The notes under the pieces were generated by a model. That model had not been told where the DNA came from, did not search any database, and worked only from the letters and a program-made list of their open reading frames with translations. From Chryseobacterium arachidis (GTDB taxonomy: Bacteria > Bacteroidota > Bacteroidia > Flavobacteriales > Weeksellaceae), in the NCBI RefSeq assembly GCF_900129245.1, contig NZ_FQUT01000006.1, forward strand, positions 154,072 to 218,071: a stretch of DNA of 64,000 nucleotides. The letters are read 5' to 3'. Of this stretch, positions 41,884 to 51,311 are shown in pieces (position 1 is the first letter of the stretch; each line of letters begins with the position of its first letter). The translations under genes were made by a program, and so were the position numbers.

Positions 41884-43323
41884 ATGAGTTGTGGATGTAA
41901 AACATCCGGCGATTCTGCACATTCTTGCGGACCCAAGAAAACCGCGAATGGCTGTGAAAATGTAAATACCTGTGGTAATAGTTATAAATTAAGTGTTTTT
42001 GACTGGCTTTCTAACATCAACAACCCCGCACCAAACAGGTGTGATTTTGTGGAAGTTAGATTTAAAAATGACAGAAAATCGTTTTATAAAAATATCAATA
42101 ATATCCCATTACACATAGGTAGTGTAGTTACAGTAGAATCGAGTCCCGGACATGATGTAGGTGTGGTAAGTCTCACCGGAGAATTGGTAAAGATTCAGAT
42201 GAAGAAGAAAAAAGCTTCTGAAGAATCTGCCCTTAAAATATATAGACAGGCCAATCAGAAAGATCTTGAAGTTTGGCAGGAAGTAAGGAAGAAAGAAGAG
42301 AGTGTAAAAATAGAAGCACGAAAGATTGCTCACAGACTGGGTCTCGAAATGAAGATTACAGATGTTGAGTACCAAGGAGATGCATCGAAAGTTACATTTT
42401 ATTACACCGCAGACAGCCGTGTGGATTTCAGACAGCTGATTAAAGATTATGCCGGAGCTTTCCGTACAAAAATCGATATGAAGCAGATCGGTTTCCGTCA
42501 GGAAGCGGCAAAAGTAGGCGGAATAGGATCTTGTGGAAGAGAGCTTTGCTGTTCCACATGGTTGACAGATTTCAGATCTGTGAATACCAATGTGGCAAGA
42601 TACCAACAATTGAGTATCAATCCTCAAAAACTAGCCGGGCAGTGCGGTAAACTTAAATGCTGTCTTAATTACGAATTAGACAGCTATTTGGATGCTTTAA
42701 GCCATTTCCCTTCTTCTTCAACAACATTGGATACGGAGAAAGGAAGAGCTTTCTGTATTAAAATCGACGTTTTCAAAAAGAAAATGTGGTTTGCTTACGT
42801 GGAAAATTCTATCGCATGGTATGACTTTGATATTGATTTGGTTAAAAAATTAATATCAAAAAACAAACGCGGCGAAAAAACCCTTCCTCTTGAAGAATTA
42901 AAACAAACTGATATTCCTGCAGTTAGCATTGATTTAATTCAGGAAAACAGTGTAGACCGATTCGAGAAGAAAAACAGAGGTAACAACAAAAACAGAAATC
43001 AGAACAGACCGAACAACAACAATCAGAACAGTCAAAATCAGGGGCAAAACAAAAATAACAAACCCAATAATAACAGACCTGAAAGGCAAGACCGTGCTGA
43101 GAAAAGTGAAAGATCTGAAAGACCTCAGAAACAGCCTAAACAGCAACAAAACCCGAATGCAAACTCTAACAATCAACAACCTAGACAGCAGAAGCCTCAA
43201 CAGCCTAAAGCTCAGTTGGAAAAAGTAGAAACTGCACCAGGTTCTGATGCTGAAAAGAAACCTAATCCAAATAAAAAGAAATTCAAAAAGAAGTTTCCTC
43301 CCAAAAAAGACAACAATGCGTAA
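41884..43323 (+). CDS. PSP1-domain protein (RicT/YaaT-like)
   Basis: This 479-residue cytosolic protein has a PSP1/RicT core (about 50-290) with GSVVTVESSPGHDVGVVSLT and the cysteine-rich segments CGRELCCSTWL and GQCGKLKCCLNYE, expected iron-sulfur ligands in RicT. In Bacillus, RicT with RicA/RicF affects RNase Y-dependent RNA processing; here that role is inferred. An extra Cys-rich N terminus (Cys 3, 5, 15, 23, 29) precedes it. The last 130 residues are Asn/Gln/Pro/Lys-rich and disordered. It overlaps gldH by 8 bases. Confidence 0.85.
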   Translation: MSCGCKTSGDSAHSCGPKKTANGCENVNTCGNSYKLSVFDWLSNINNPAPNRCDFVEVRFKNDRKSFYKNINNIPLHIGSVVTVESSPGHDVGVVSLTGELVKIQMKKKKASEESALKIYRQANQKDLEVWQEVRKKEESVKIEARKIAHRLGLEMKITDVEYQGDASKVTFYYTADSRVDFRQLIKDYAGAFRTKIDMKQIGFRQEAAKVGGIGSCGRELCCSTWLTDFRSVNTNVARYQQLSINPQKLAGQCGKLKCCLNYELDSYLDALSHFPSSSTTLDTEKGRAFCIKIDVFKKKMWFAYVENSIAWYDFDIDLVKKLISKNKRGEKTLPLEELKQTDIPAVSIDLIQENSVDRFEKKNRGNNKNRNQNRPNNNNQNSQNQGQNKNNKPNNNRPERQDRAEKSERSERPQKQPKQQQNPNANSNNQQPRQQKPQQPKAQLEKVETAPGSDAEKKPNPNKKKFKKKFPPKKDNNA

Positions 43324-43780
43324 AATTTTAGGATTATTGCCTCTTATCCTTTTCTTTAGCTGTAATTCCTCCTCAGAAGGAGAAGTTATCATGAATTCCG
43401 TTGATAGTAAATGGAATAAGAAAAGTGAACAAAAATTTAATCTTGAAATTTCGGATCCTCAAAATCCTAAAAATATTATATTTGTTGTAAGAAATAACAA
43501 TAATTACCCTTATAGCAATATCAGGTTTATTGTAAATTTCACCGATCTTCAGAGCAAGAAAAAGCAAACCGACACCTTGAATTATGTATTGGCAAAACCA
43601 AACGGAGAATGGATCGGTACAGGATTTGGTGACACGAAGGAAACTTTATTTCAGTATAAACTGAACTATAAATTCCCGGCAAAAGGTAAATATGAAATAG
43701 GCATGATTCAGGCCATGAGAAACGACAGCCTCCCCGGGATTGAAGACATTGGAGTAAAAATAGAAACGGCTAAACCGTAA
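43316..43780 (+). CDS. gldH: Gliding-motility/type IX-linked lipoprotein GldH
   Basis: GldH is a lipoprotein needed for gliding in Flavobacterium. It is also found in non-gliding relatives. Counting from ATG 43316 the protein has 154 residues with a lipobox ILFFSC at Cys16. A beta-rich GldH domain follows (FNLEISDPQNPKNIIFVVRN, PNGEWIGTGFGD, KGKYEIGMIQAMR). The frame extends upstream to 43247 inside the PSP1 gene, but only this start gives a lipoprotein signal. It overlaps the PSP1 gene by 8 bases and is followed after 6 bases by the PBP1A gene, an order I know from other flavobacteria. Confidence 0.85.
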   Translation: MRKILGLLPLILFFSCNSSSEGEVIMNSVDSKWNKKSEQKFNLEISDPQNPKNIIFVVRNNNNYPYSNIRFIVNFTDLQSKKKQTDTLNYVLAKPNGEWIGTGFGDTKETLFQYKLNYKFPAKGKYEIGMIQAMRNDSLPGIEDIGVKIETAKP

Positions 43781-43786
43781 CCATAA

Positions 43787-46165
43787 ATGGCAGAAAACAA
43801 AGAAAACACAGGAAATAAAGGGAAAACCTTCCCTCTTCCTCCAAAAAAGAAAAATACAGCCTGGAAAAGATGGGTTAAATTTATCTGGATCGGATTCCTT
43901 GCTGTAGTTTTAGGAATATCAGGACTCTTCTTCGCTGTTTCCCAAGGATTCCTTGGAGAAATGCCGGATGTAAAAGAGCTTGAAAATCCGGATATTTATG
44001 TGGCTTCCCAGATTTATTCTTCAGACGGAGTTTTGTTGGGTAAATTTGAAAAAGAAAAGACTCAACCTATTATCTATAAAGATCTTCCTCCCCATCTAAT
44101 CTATGCTTTACAGGCAAAAGAGGATGAACGTTTTAAAGAACATTCAGGAATTGATCTAAAATCAATACTTAGAGCAGTACGATATGGTGGAGATAGAGGT
44201 GGAGGATCGACCATTACGCAACAGTTAGCCAAATTACTGTTCACAAAAGAACCTTCTAAAAATCCGATCAAAAGAGCTATTCAAAAATTAAAAGAATGGG
44301 TAGTTGCAGTAAGTCTTGAAAAAAGATATACTAAAGAGGAAATCGTGACTCTTTATTTTAACAAATTCGATTTCACCTACAACGCTAACGGAATTGAAAT
44401 GGCTTCGAGGATTTATTTTAACAAAAAAACCTCCGAACTTACCCTTCCGGAAGCTGCTGTTTTTGTAGCAATGCTAGAAGCACCTATTGCGAACAACCCA
44501 ATGAGAAATCCGGAAAGAGCAAAACGCAGAAGAGATGTTGTTCTATCTCAAATGCTTGAAACCGGATATATTGATCAAGCTACTTTTGATAAAGCTTCTG
44601 CAACACCTGTGGTTACAGATTATCATCCTATTAAGAACATTAATGATGATTATTCTGCATATTACAAGTTCTATTTAAGAAAAGAAATTGATAAATATCT
44701 GGAAGATTACGAAAAAGAAACCGGTAAAAAACTTAATCTTTATAAAGACGGTTTAAAAATATTCGTAACGCTGGATTCTAAAATGCAGAAGTATGCGGAA
44801 GAATCAATTAAAGAACATTTAACGGATCTTCAGAAAAGATTTGATGCAGAACAGAGAGGCAGAAAAAACTGGCCATTCTACTATGTAAACGACAAGCAGG
44901 TTAATGATATAATGGTTCAGGCCATGAAGAGAACCGGACGCTATAAGCAATTAAAAGCAGCAGGAGTTTCAGAAGATTCTATCATGCTTGAATTCAAAAA
45001 GCCGATCAAAACGTCCCGTTTCACTTGGGCCGGAGAAGAAGAGGTAGAAATGTCTCCTTGGGATTCTATCAGATGGCACAAGAAAGTGGCTCAAGCTGGT
45101 TTAATGTCCGTAGTTCCGGGATCTGGAGAGATCAAAGCCTGGGTTGGGGGTATCGACTGGCAGCATTTCCAGTATGACCACATTAAGCAGGGAAAAAGAC
45201 AGGTGGGCTCAACATTTAAGCCTTTTGTATATGCAACGGCAATTATGAAATTAGGATTAACACCTTGTTCAACAATATCCAATGCAAGCTTTAACAAAGG
45301 AAGCTATCACGTTCCCGGAAGAGGCGGAATGCTTACTCTGAAAGATGCTTTGGCACACTCTCAAAACCCGGTAGCCCTTCGTCTTGCAGAAATGGCAGGT
45401 ACGCAAAGTGTGATCCAAACCGCAAGAGACCTTGGGGTGACAGAGGAAATCTCTACAAGTTTACCAATGGCTTTAGGAGCTTCCGATATTACCATTTACG
45501 AAATGGTAGGAGCTTACAGTACTTTTGCCAACTACGGTAACTACAACAAACCGGAAATGATCTGGAGAATTGAGGATGCCAACAGCCGTGTAATTAAAGA
45601 AGTAAATGTAGAGCCAAAAGAAGTAATGAATCCGCTTTACGCTTACACAATGATTGAACTGATGAAAGGTGTGGCGCAGTACGGAACCGCTTCTGGAGAA
45701 TTGGGAAGAAAAGGAATTTCAAAAGATATCGAAATTGCAGGTAAAACAGGAACAACGCAGAACAACTCAGATGGGTGGTTTATGGGAATCGTTCCGAAAC
45801 TGGCAACCGGAGCATGGGTTGGATGGGAAGACAGAGCGACCCACTTCTTCGGAACCGGTGAAGGGCAGGGAGCAAAAATGGCTTTACCGATCTGGGCAAT
45901 ATTCATGAAGAAAGTGTGGGCAGACAAGAGCTTGAAAATCTCTCCCGACGATAAGTTTGTGAAACCTTCGGAATGGAAAGACGGCTGCTCAAACCTTAAA
46001 GGATTAGGTTCAGGATACGGCGACGACGGAGGATTGCAGACGATTGATGAAATTAAAAATCCGCGACCTGTAGATCCCAGCGGACCGAAAAGCCCGGGCA
46101 AAAAAGAAGAAAATGTAAATGAAAACCTGAATACAGGTGAAGACATAGACTTCAATAATAAATAA
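43787..46165 (+). CDS. Bifunctional penicillin-binding protein 1A
   Basis: This 792-residue peptidoglycan glycosyltransferase/transpeptidase is in the inner membrane. One N-terminal helix (about 28-52) is followed by the GT51 domain, with the catalytic Glu112 in KEDERFKEHSGID and GGSTITQQLAKLLF. The transpeptidase domain carries the SxxK motif in GSTFKPF, the SxN motif in SQNP and KTGTTQ. An acidic/Pro-rich C-terminal tail follows. The gene belongs to an operon with PSP1 and gldH, and a hairpin terminator follows. mrcA-like by family; I give no symbol since naming differs in Bacteroidota. Confidence 0.93.
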   Translation: MAENKENTGNKGKTFPLPPKKKNTAWKRWVKFIWIGFLAVVLGISGLFFAVSQGFLGEMPDVKELENPDIYVASQIYSSDGVLLGKFEKEKTQPIIYKDLPPHLIYALQAKEDERFKEHSGIDLKSILRAVRYGGDRGGGSTITQQLAKLLFTKEPSKNPIKRAIQKLKEWVVAVSLEKRYTKEEIVTLYFNKFDFTYNANGIEMASRIYFNKKTSELTLPEAAVFVAMLEAPIANNPMRNPERAKRRRDVVLSQMLETGYIDQATFDKASATPVVTDYHPIKNINDDYSAYYKFYLRKEIDKYLEDYEKETGKKLNLYKDGLKIFVTLDSKMQKYAEESIKEHLTDLQKRFDAEQRGRKNWPFYYVNDKQVNDIMVQAMKRTGRYKQLKAAGVSEDSIMLEFKKPIKTSRFTWAGEEEVEMSPWDSIRWHKKVAQAGLMSVVPGSGEIKAWVGGIDWQHFQYDHIKQGKRQVGSTFKPFVYATAIMKLGLTPCSTISNASFNKGSYHVPGRGGMLTLKDALAHSQNPVALRLAEMAGTQSVIQTARDLGVTEEISTSLPMALGASDITIYEMVGAYSTFANYGNYNKPEMIWRIEDANSRVIKEVNVEPKEVMNPLYAYTMIELMKGVAQYGTASGELGRKGISKDIEIAGKTGTTQNNSDGWFMGIVPKLATGAWVGWEDRATHFFGTGEGQGAKMALPIWAIFMKKVWADKSLKISPDDKFVKPSEWKDGCSNLKGLGSGYGDDGGLQTIDEIKNPRPVDPSGPKSPGKKEENVNENLNTGEDIDFNNK

Positions 46166-46185
46166 TTTCTCTTTTAGAAATATAC

Positions 46186-46213
46186 AAGACCTTTCAATCA
46201 TTTGGAAGGTCTT
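46186..46213 (+). terminator. Hairpin terminator after PBP1A
   Basis: Arms AAGACCTT / AAGGTCTT (46186-46193, 46206-46213), extendable by a T-G and a C-G pair, are followed by CC and six T. Confidence 0.75.
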
Positions 46214-46228
46214 TCCTTTTTTAATTAA

Positions 46229-46236
46229 TACCTTTG
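46229..46236 (+). promoter_or_regulatory. -7 element at the start of selO
   Basis: TACCTTTG matches TAnnTTTG and ends only 4 bases before the selO ATG. The transcript would be leaderless or nearly so. Confidence 0.5.
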
Positions 46237-46240
46237 AGAG

Positions 46241-47782
46241 ATGAATATTAAAAACATACAACAACCCTTTATAAAAATATTTCCCGGAGATTTTTCAGGC
46301 AATACCATGCAGAGAAATACTCCGAAAGTTTTATTTTCTACGGTCGAGCCTGCCGGTTTTGATCATCCGAAATTAATTGCTTTTAATGAAAAACTTTCAG
46401 AGGAAATGGGATTGGGAAAATTCGAAGAAAAAGACCTTAATTTTTTAGTCGGAACCCAACTTCCCGAAAATGTAAAAACCTACTCCACCGCGTATGCCGG
46501 ACATCAGTTTGGAAACTGGGCAGGGCAATTGGGTGACGGAAGAGCAATTCTTGCGGGAGAAATTAAAAACAGCAAAGGCGAGAAAAACGAAATTCAGTGG
46601 AAAGGAGCCGGAGCAACGCCTTACTCCAGACACGCCGACGGAAGAGCCGTTTTGAGATCTTCCGTTCGTGAATACCTGATGAGTGAAGCCATGTTTCATT
46701 TGGGAGTTCCTACAACCCGAGCTTTAAGTTTAACCTTTACAGGAGAAGATGTGGTAAGAGACATCATGTACAGTGGAAATCCTGAGTTAGAAAAAGGTGC
46801 TGTGGTTATCAGAACTGCTGAAAGTTTTCTTCGTTTTGGTCATTTCGAATTGATGTCTGCTCAGCAGGAATATAAAACTTTGCAAGAACTTGTTGATTTT
46901 ACCATTGAAAACTATTTTAAGGAAATCACTTCAGAAGGTGTTCAGAAATACAAAGATTTTTTCGAAAATGTTGGCAGAAGAACTGCTGATTTAATGGTCG
47001 AATGGTATCGTGTAGGTTTTGTTCATGGGGTAATGAATACCGACAATATGTCGATTTTAGGTTTAACGATTGATTATGGACCTTACTCGATGATGGATGA
47101 ATACGATCTGAATTTCACACCCAACACCACCGACCTTCCCGGAAGAAGATATGCCTTTGGAAAACAGGGACAGATTTCCCAATGGAATCTTTGGCAATTG
47201 GCCAACGCTCTTCATCCTTTAATTAAAGATGAAAAATTTTTGGAAGATATTCTGAATGATTACGGAAGTTACTTTTGGGAATCTCACGACAGAATGCTTT
47301 GCAGAAAATTCGGCTTCGATCAATTACTGACAAGTGATGAAAAGTTTTTCACCAGCTGGCAAAGTCTGATGCAGGATCTTCAGCTTGATTACACATTGTT
47401 TTTTAATGAGCTTGAAAAATATGACGATCAGAAAGATTTAAGATTTCAGTTTGAAAATGTGTCTTATACTTTTTTAAATGATGAAAAGATTTCGAAGTTG
47501 GAAGATTTCATGAAAGAATACCAATCCAGACTGGAAAAAAACATTATTTCAAGGGAAAAATCTTTAGAATTGATGCATAAAGCAAATCCGAAATTTATAT
47601 TAAGAAATTATCTTTTATACCAATGTATCGAAGAAATCAATGAAGGAAAAACTGATATGCTGCATAAATTAACCCATGCATTGGAAAATCCATACCATAC
47701 CATTTATCCGGAATTTTCAGCAAAAAGACCTTCAGGGTATGATGATATTTCGGGATGTTCAATGCTTTCGTGCAGTTCTTAG
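46241..47782 (+). CDS. selO: Protein adenylyltransferase SelO
   Basis: SelO (YdiU, UPF0061) is a pseudokinase-fold enzyme that transfers AMP to Ser/Thr/Tyr of target proteins. The 513-residue protein has the conserved blocks YAGHQFGNWAGQLGDGRA, GAGATPYSRHADGRAVLRSS and GVMNTDNMSILGLTIDYGP with DEYDLNF close behind. The C terminus ends GCSMLSCSS, with the redox Cys pair of the bacterial form. The length is normal. It has its own promoter and a terminator. Targets in this organism are unknown. Confidence 0.94.
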   Translation: MNIKNIQQPFIKIFPGDFSGNTMQRNTPKVLFSTVEPAGFDHPKLIAFNEKLSEEMGLGKFEEKDLNFLVGTQLPENVKTYSTAYAGHQFGNWAGQLGDGRAILAGEIKNSKGEKNEIQWKGAGATPYSRHADGRAVLRSSVREYLMSEAMFHLGVPTTRALSLTFTGEDVVRDIMYSGNPELEKGAVVIRTAESFLRFGHFELMSAQQEYKTLQELVDFTIENYFKEITSEGVQKYKDFFENVGRRTADLMVEWYRVGFVHGVMNTDNMSILGLTIDYGPYSMMDEYDLNFTPNTTDLPGRRYAFGKQGQISQWNLWQLANALHPLIKDEKFLEDILNDYGSYFWESHDRMLCRKFGFDQLLTSDEKFFTSWQSLMQDLQLDYTLFFNELEKYDDQKDLRFQFENVSYTFLNDEKISKLEDFMKEYQSRLEKNIISREKSLELMHKANPKFILRNYLLYQCIEEINEGKTDMLHKLTHALENPYHTIYPEFSAKRPSGYDDISGCSMLSCSS

Positions 47783-47808
47783 ATTTAAAATCATAAAAAT
47801 CAATATAC

Positions 47809-47832
47809 AAACTCATCAGATTTGGTGAGTTT
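47809..47832 (+). terminator. Hairpin terminator after selO
   Basis: Seven-base arms AAACTCA / TGAGTTT (47809-47815, 47826-47832), followed by T-rich sequence. Confidence 0.7.
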
Positions 47833-47839
47833 TTTATTT

Positions 47840-47847
47840 TATTTTTG
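47840..47847 (+). promoter_or_regulatory. -7 element of the multipass membrane-protein gene
   Basis: TATTTTTG matches TAnnTTTG, just after the selO terminator and 16 bases before a GTG start. Confidence 0.5.
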
Positions 47848-47863
47848 CAGAAAGTTTCAGCAG

Positions 47864-49138
47864 GTGTCAAAATTCAAAACAAAATTCATCGATTTTTTCA
47901 GATTACTTTTCCCTTCGACAGGAATTGAACTGATTGTTTTTCTTTTCTTTTTAGTCGTTTACGGATATCTGGGTTCTTATATTTCGATCCATCATAAAAT
48001 TATTTTCGATGCCAGAATTCCGTGGGATGCGTATTTCAGTTTTGATAATAAATCGATCGTCATGACGGGCGGAAGTTTCGAAAGACATCCACTCTCCTAT
48101 TATTTTTTCAACTGGATCAGAGAACTGGCACTGCTTTTTTCCGGCGGAAAGATGGACGGCAATTTCAGATTTGCACTGGCATGGTTCAGCAATATCGCGG
48201 TAAGCCTGAGCGTCCTTCAGGTATTTAAATATTTAAAAAACATCATTCAGCTTCCCTTGTTCATCAGTCTTTTACTGATCGCATTTTTCGGATCGTTTTC
48301 TACAACAATATTACTTTCTTTCACTCCTGAGAACTTTACGTATACCTTATTTTTACTGACTTTATTTAATCATTATTCTGCTATCAAGCTTAAAAAAGAA
48401 GAAAAAATTCCAGCTTTAGCTTTAGCATTTTCCGGAATTACCATCGGAGGCTTAACGGTGACGAATATTGTGAAGGTTTTCATTCCTGTTGCTTTCGAAA
48501 AAGGACTTTTTAAAAGTTGGAAGAAATTTGGAAATGCGGTTTTCAGAGGATTTTTCACTTGCATTTGCTTTATTTTATTATATCTAAACCGAATCGATTT
48601 TAAGTATGAAAATATTTTCAGCAAAACGAATGAGCAGTATGAAAAGTTCTCGAATGTAAACTCCACTCCTATCTGGGACATGATTCTTTCTTATTTCTTC
48701 GGCGGAAATATCCTGTTCTCCAATTTTATTGTTCGCGATAAACATAATATGAAAGGCTACGATTACAAAGGCATTGTAATGGACGTTTATTCATCGTGGA
48801 TTCCCTACATTTTTATTGCTGTTTTACTGGTATTGATTTTTTGGAGTTATTATAAAAATTTCAGAAACAAACTGGTTCAGGTACTGATGATTTCTTTTTT
48901 GTTTGATATTGTCATTCATTGCATCCTGAGATTCGGGCTTCACACTTCGTACATTTACGGAGGACATTTTGCTTTTGTTTATGCTTTATTATTGGGATGG
49001 CTGTTTTATTCGTACAAAGATTCTCCGAAAATTTTATCTTTGTTGTTTGCCGTTTTCAGCATTATGTTCGCCTATTTGGTTACCAATAATTATCTGAGAA
49101 TGACTGAATTCTTCTGGTTTCTCAATACTTATTATTAA
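47864..49138 (+). CDS. Multipass membrane protein, function unknown
   Basis: This 424-residue protein has about ten hydrophobic helices. I do not recognise the family. The layout, with a charged loop after the first helix (ARIPWDAYFSFDNKSIVMTGG) and many aromatic residues in loops, resembles glycosyltransferase-type (GT-C) membrane proteins, but no catalytic motif is evident. I start at GTG 47864. The frame is open from a TTG at 47822, but that lies inside the selO terminator and before the -7 element. Probably monocistronic. Confidence 0.6.
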   Translation: MSKFKTKFIDFFRLLFPSTGIELIVFLFFLVVYGYLGSYISIHHKIIFDARIPWDAYFSFDNKSIVMTGGSFERHPLSYYFFNWIRELALLFSGGKMDGNFRFALAWFSNIAVSLSVLQVFKYLKNIIQLPLFISLLLIAFFGSFSTTILLSFTPENFTYTLFLLTLFNHYSAIKLKKEEKIPALALAFSGITIGGLTVTNIVKVFIPVAFEKGLFKSWKKFGNAVFRGFFTCICFILLYLNRIDFKYENIFSKTNEQYEKFSNVNSTPIWDMILSYFFGGNILFSNFIVRDKHNMKGYDYKGIVMDVYSSWIPYIFIAVLLVLIFWSYYKNFRNKLVQVLMISFLFDIVIHCILRFGLHTSYIYGGHFAFVYALLLGWLFYSYKDSPKILSLLFAVFSIMFAYLVTNNYLRMTEFFWFLNTYY

Positions 49139-49198
49139 AAACAAAAAAGCCGAGAAAACATCCCAGCTTTTTAAAAAATTTTATGTTAAATTAAATTT

Positions 49199-49738
49199 TT
49201 ATTTTGCTTCTGCACAGAATATCCTGTATTGTACAGCAACTGCCGATTTAAAATATTCTCTTACTTTAGAAAGGTCAGAAGAAGCACTTTGCTTTGTAAA
49301 ATAACTTCCCGCCAAAATCTTATAATTCGGTCTTAATGAAGCATCCGTTTCCACCTTAAGATTCGGGAACCTTTTTCTGAAATAAGCCTTTACCTCATTG
49401 GCTTCTTCATTACTTTTCACTGTAGTGATCTGTATTTTATACCCCAAAATTCTAGGGTTTTTTCTGCAGATTTCCGCGTTCGTCAGTTCTCTGTTAGGAA
49501 CATAAATTTTAATAGGTCTCGAAGGAGAATCGTCGTCGTCATTATCTCTGGAAATTACTGTTGAAGTGGTTTTTGAACACTTATCTTCAACGCTTTCCAA
49601 GGCGGCATTCACTTTAGGATCCATCGTTATGGTAAGTTCTGTACCTGCCAGAGTATCTTTTCTTACAACCTGCTGTGCATCAATATTATAAAATGCTAAC
49701 AATGATAATATCGAAAATATTTTAATCAAATTTCTCAT
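49199..49738 (-). CDS. Exported SPOR-domain-like protein
   Basis: This 179-residue protein has a signal peptide (ending NIDAQQ). The C-terminal half (about 95-175) fits a SPOR domain (GYKIQITTVKSNEEANEVKA, YFRKRFPNLKVE, YKILAGSYFTKQ). SPOR domains bind glycan strands lacking stem peptides, often at division sites. The first half is a low-complexity stretch with five consecutive or near-consecutive Asp. It has its own promoter on the minus strand and is convergent with the membrane-protein gene. Confidence 0.75.
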   Translation of the reverse strand: MRNLIKIFSILSLLAFYNIDAQQVVRKDTLAGTELTITMDPKVNAALESVEDKCSKTTSTVISRDNDDDDSPSRPIKIYVPNRELTNAEICRKNPRILGYKIQITTVKSNEEANEVKAYFRKRFPNLKVETDASLRPNYKILAGSYFTKQSASSDLSKVREYFKSAVAVQYRIFCAEAK

Positions 49739-49753
49739 TTAAACTTGTTTCCG

Positions 49754-49761
49754 CAAAGTTA
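49754..49761 (-). promoter_or_regulatory. -7 element of the SPOR-domain gene
   Basis: Minus-strand TAACTTTG matches TAnnTTTG, 16 bases before the start. Confidence 0.5.
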
Positions 49762-49868
49762 TACAAATTAAAAAATTACACCAAACACAGTTATTTAGAA
49801 TAATTACAAATTAAAAGGAAATGATATATTCACCTTTCCATAAGCCGTTAAATTCCTGTTAAAAATAT

Positions 49869-49876
49869 TATTTTTG
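49869..49876 (+). promoter_or_regulatory. -7 element of the act operon
   Basis: TATTTTTG matches TAnnTTTG, 48 bases before actA. The leader between contains the short inverted repeat TTGAATGTTCAA. Confidence 0.55.
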
Positions 49877-49923
49877 CGGGATTGATTGAATGTTCAATAT
49901 TTTACTAACATAAGATAATTTAA

Positions 49924-51288
49924 ATGATTAGTTGGAGAAAGCATTATAGACAAACGTTGATCGCAATAGGTTTATTGCTATCAACCAGTGCTTCAATTTA
50001 CGGGCAAGACGGCGATCCGAAGAATGGTGAGAAACTTTTCAAAGCGAATTGTACTGCATGTCACGCACTAGACAAACAAGTTGTAGGACCACCTTTGAAG
50101 GGTGTTGTAGAACGTGTAAAGACAGAGGGTGGCAAAGATACAGAATGGCTTCACAAGTGGATCAAAAACAACAAAGAGGTCAGAGACTCTGGTGACAAGT
50201 ACGCCAATGAGATTTTTGAAAAATACAATAAGACTGAGATGCAGCTCTTTCCTAATCTTTCCGATAAGGACATCGATGACATCTTAGCTTATACAACTAA
50301 TCCGCCGGCTCCTGAAGAGCCTAAAAAGGCAGAAGGAACTGCTACTGCAACGGACGCAGCACAGGCAGCACCGGCAAACAACACTACAACAAGCGTAGTA
50401 ATCATTTCACTTTTAGCAATTGCAGCTTTATTGGTTTGGATCTTAATTAAACTAAGACAATTAGTAAAATTAGGACAATCTGAAGACTTAGCCGGGCTTA
50501 ACGAGACAAGAGTTAAATCTTTCAGCGAAATCTATGCAAAATACCATTATGTAGGTAAAGGATTAATCGCAATCCTTGCACTTTTGGCAACGTACGGAAT
50601 TTGGAACTGGATCATGTGGATCGGGGTTTACAAAGGATACAAGCCGGAGCAGCCTATCTACTTCTCTCACAAAATCCACGCTGGGGAACAAAAGATTGAC
50701 TGCCAGCTTTGTCACTCTAGTGCTAAATATGGTAAAGTTTCTGAGATTCCATCAATGAACGTTTGTATGAACTGTCACAGAACAATTTCTGAATACGGTG
50801 CAAATGATTACATGGAACCAGGAAAAGACAAGGCATTCTATGATGGAGAAATCCAGAAAATCTATGCTGCTACAGGTTGGGATCCTGAAAAACAGCAGTA
50901 CACAGGAAAAACTCAGCCGGTTGAATGGACAAGAATCCACAACATGCCGGACTTCGTATACTTCAACCACTCTCAGCACGTAGTAGCAGGTGAGCAGGCG
51001 ATCATCAATTCTTTCAACAAGAAGAATCCTAACAACAAAATTGATGTTGTATGTAAAGCTTGTCACGGAAAAATCGATACAATGAATGTTGTACAAATGG
51101 CAAACGACTTCACAATGGGATGGTGTATCGAGTGTCACAGAACTACAGAAGTTGACATGAACAACGGTTATAATAAAGAATACTTCAAGAATCTACACGA
51201 CAAGTTGAAAAAACAATACCCTAAAGATGGTGGTAAGATTACTGTAGATGCAATTGGAGGTCTTGAGTGTGGTAAATGTCATTATTAA
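49924..51288 (+). CDS. actA: Alternative complex III subunit ActA, multiheme cytochrome c (six CxxCH)
   Basis: ActA passes electrons between quinol-oxidising subunits and cytochrome c. The 454-residue protein has a signal-like N terminus, then a mono-heme domain with CTACH at about 40 and an Ala/Thr-rich linker. Membrane helices lie near 158-178 and 215-240. A C-terminal multiheme part carries CQLCH, CMNCH, CKACH, CIECH and CGKCH. So six heme sites are present, one more than the pentaheme form usually described. It is the first gene of actABCDEF. Confidence 0.88.
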   Translation: MISWRKHYRQTLIAIGLLLSTSASIYGQDGDPKNGEKLFKANCTACHALDKQVVGPPLKGVVERVKTEGGKDTEWLHKWIKNNKEVRDSGDKYANEIFEKYNKTEMQLFPNLSDKDIDDILAYTTNPPAPEEPKKAEGTATATDAAQAAPANNTTTSVVIISLLAIAALLVWILIKLRQLVKLGQSEDLAGLNETRVKSFSEIYAKYHYVGKGLIAILALLATYGIWNWIMWIGVYKGYKPEQPIYFSHKIHAGEQKIDCQLCHSSAKYGKVSEIPSMNVCMNCHRTISEYGANDYMEPGKDKAFYDGEIQKIYAATGWDPEKQQYTGKTQPVEWTRIHNMPDFVYFNHSQHVVAGEQAIINSFNKKNPNNKIDVVCKACHGKIDTMNVVQMANDFTMGWCIECHRTTEVDMNNGYNKEYFKNLHDKLKKQYPKDGGKITVDAIGGLECGKCHY

Positions 51289-51311
51289 TAACTAAAAATT
51301 AGAAGTATCAA

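Noticed and set aside
43034..43260. Possible frameshift or mobile insertion in the tail of the PSP1 gene
   Set aside because: The low-complexity Asn/Gln region is one open frame that ends normally; such tails are common in this family in Bacteroidota.
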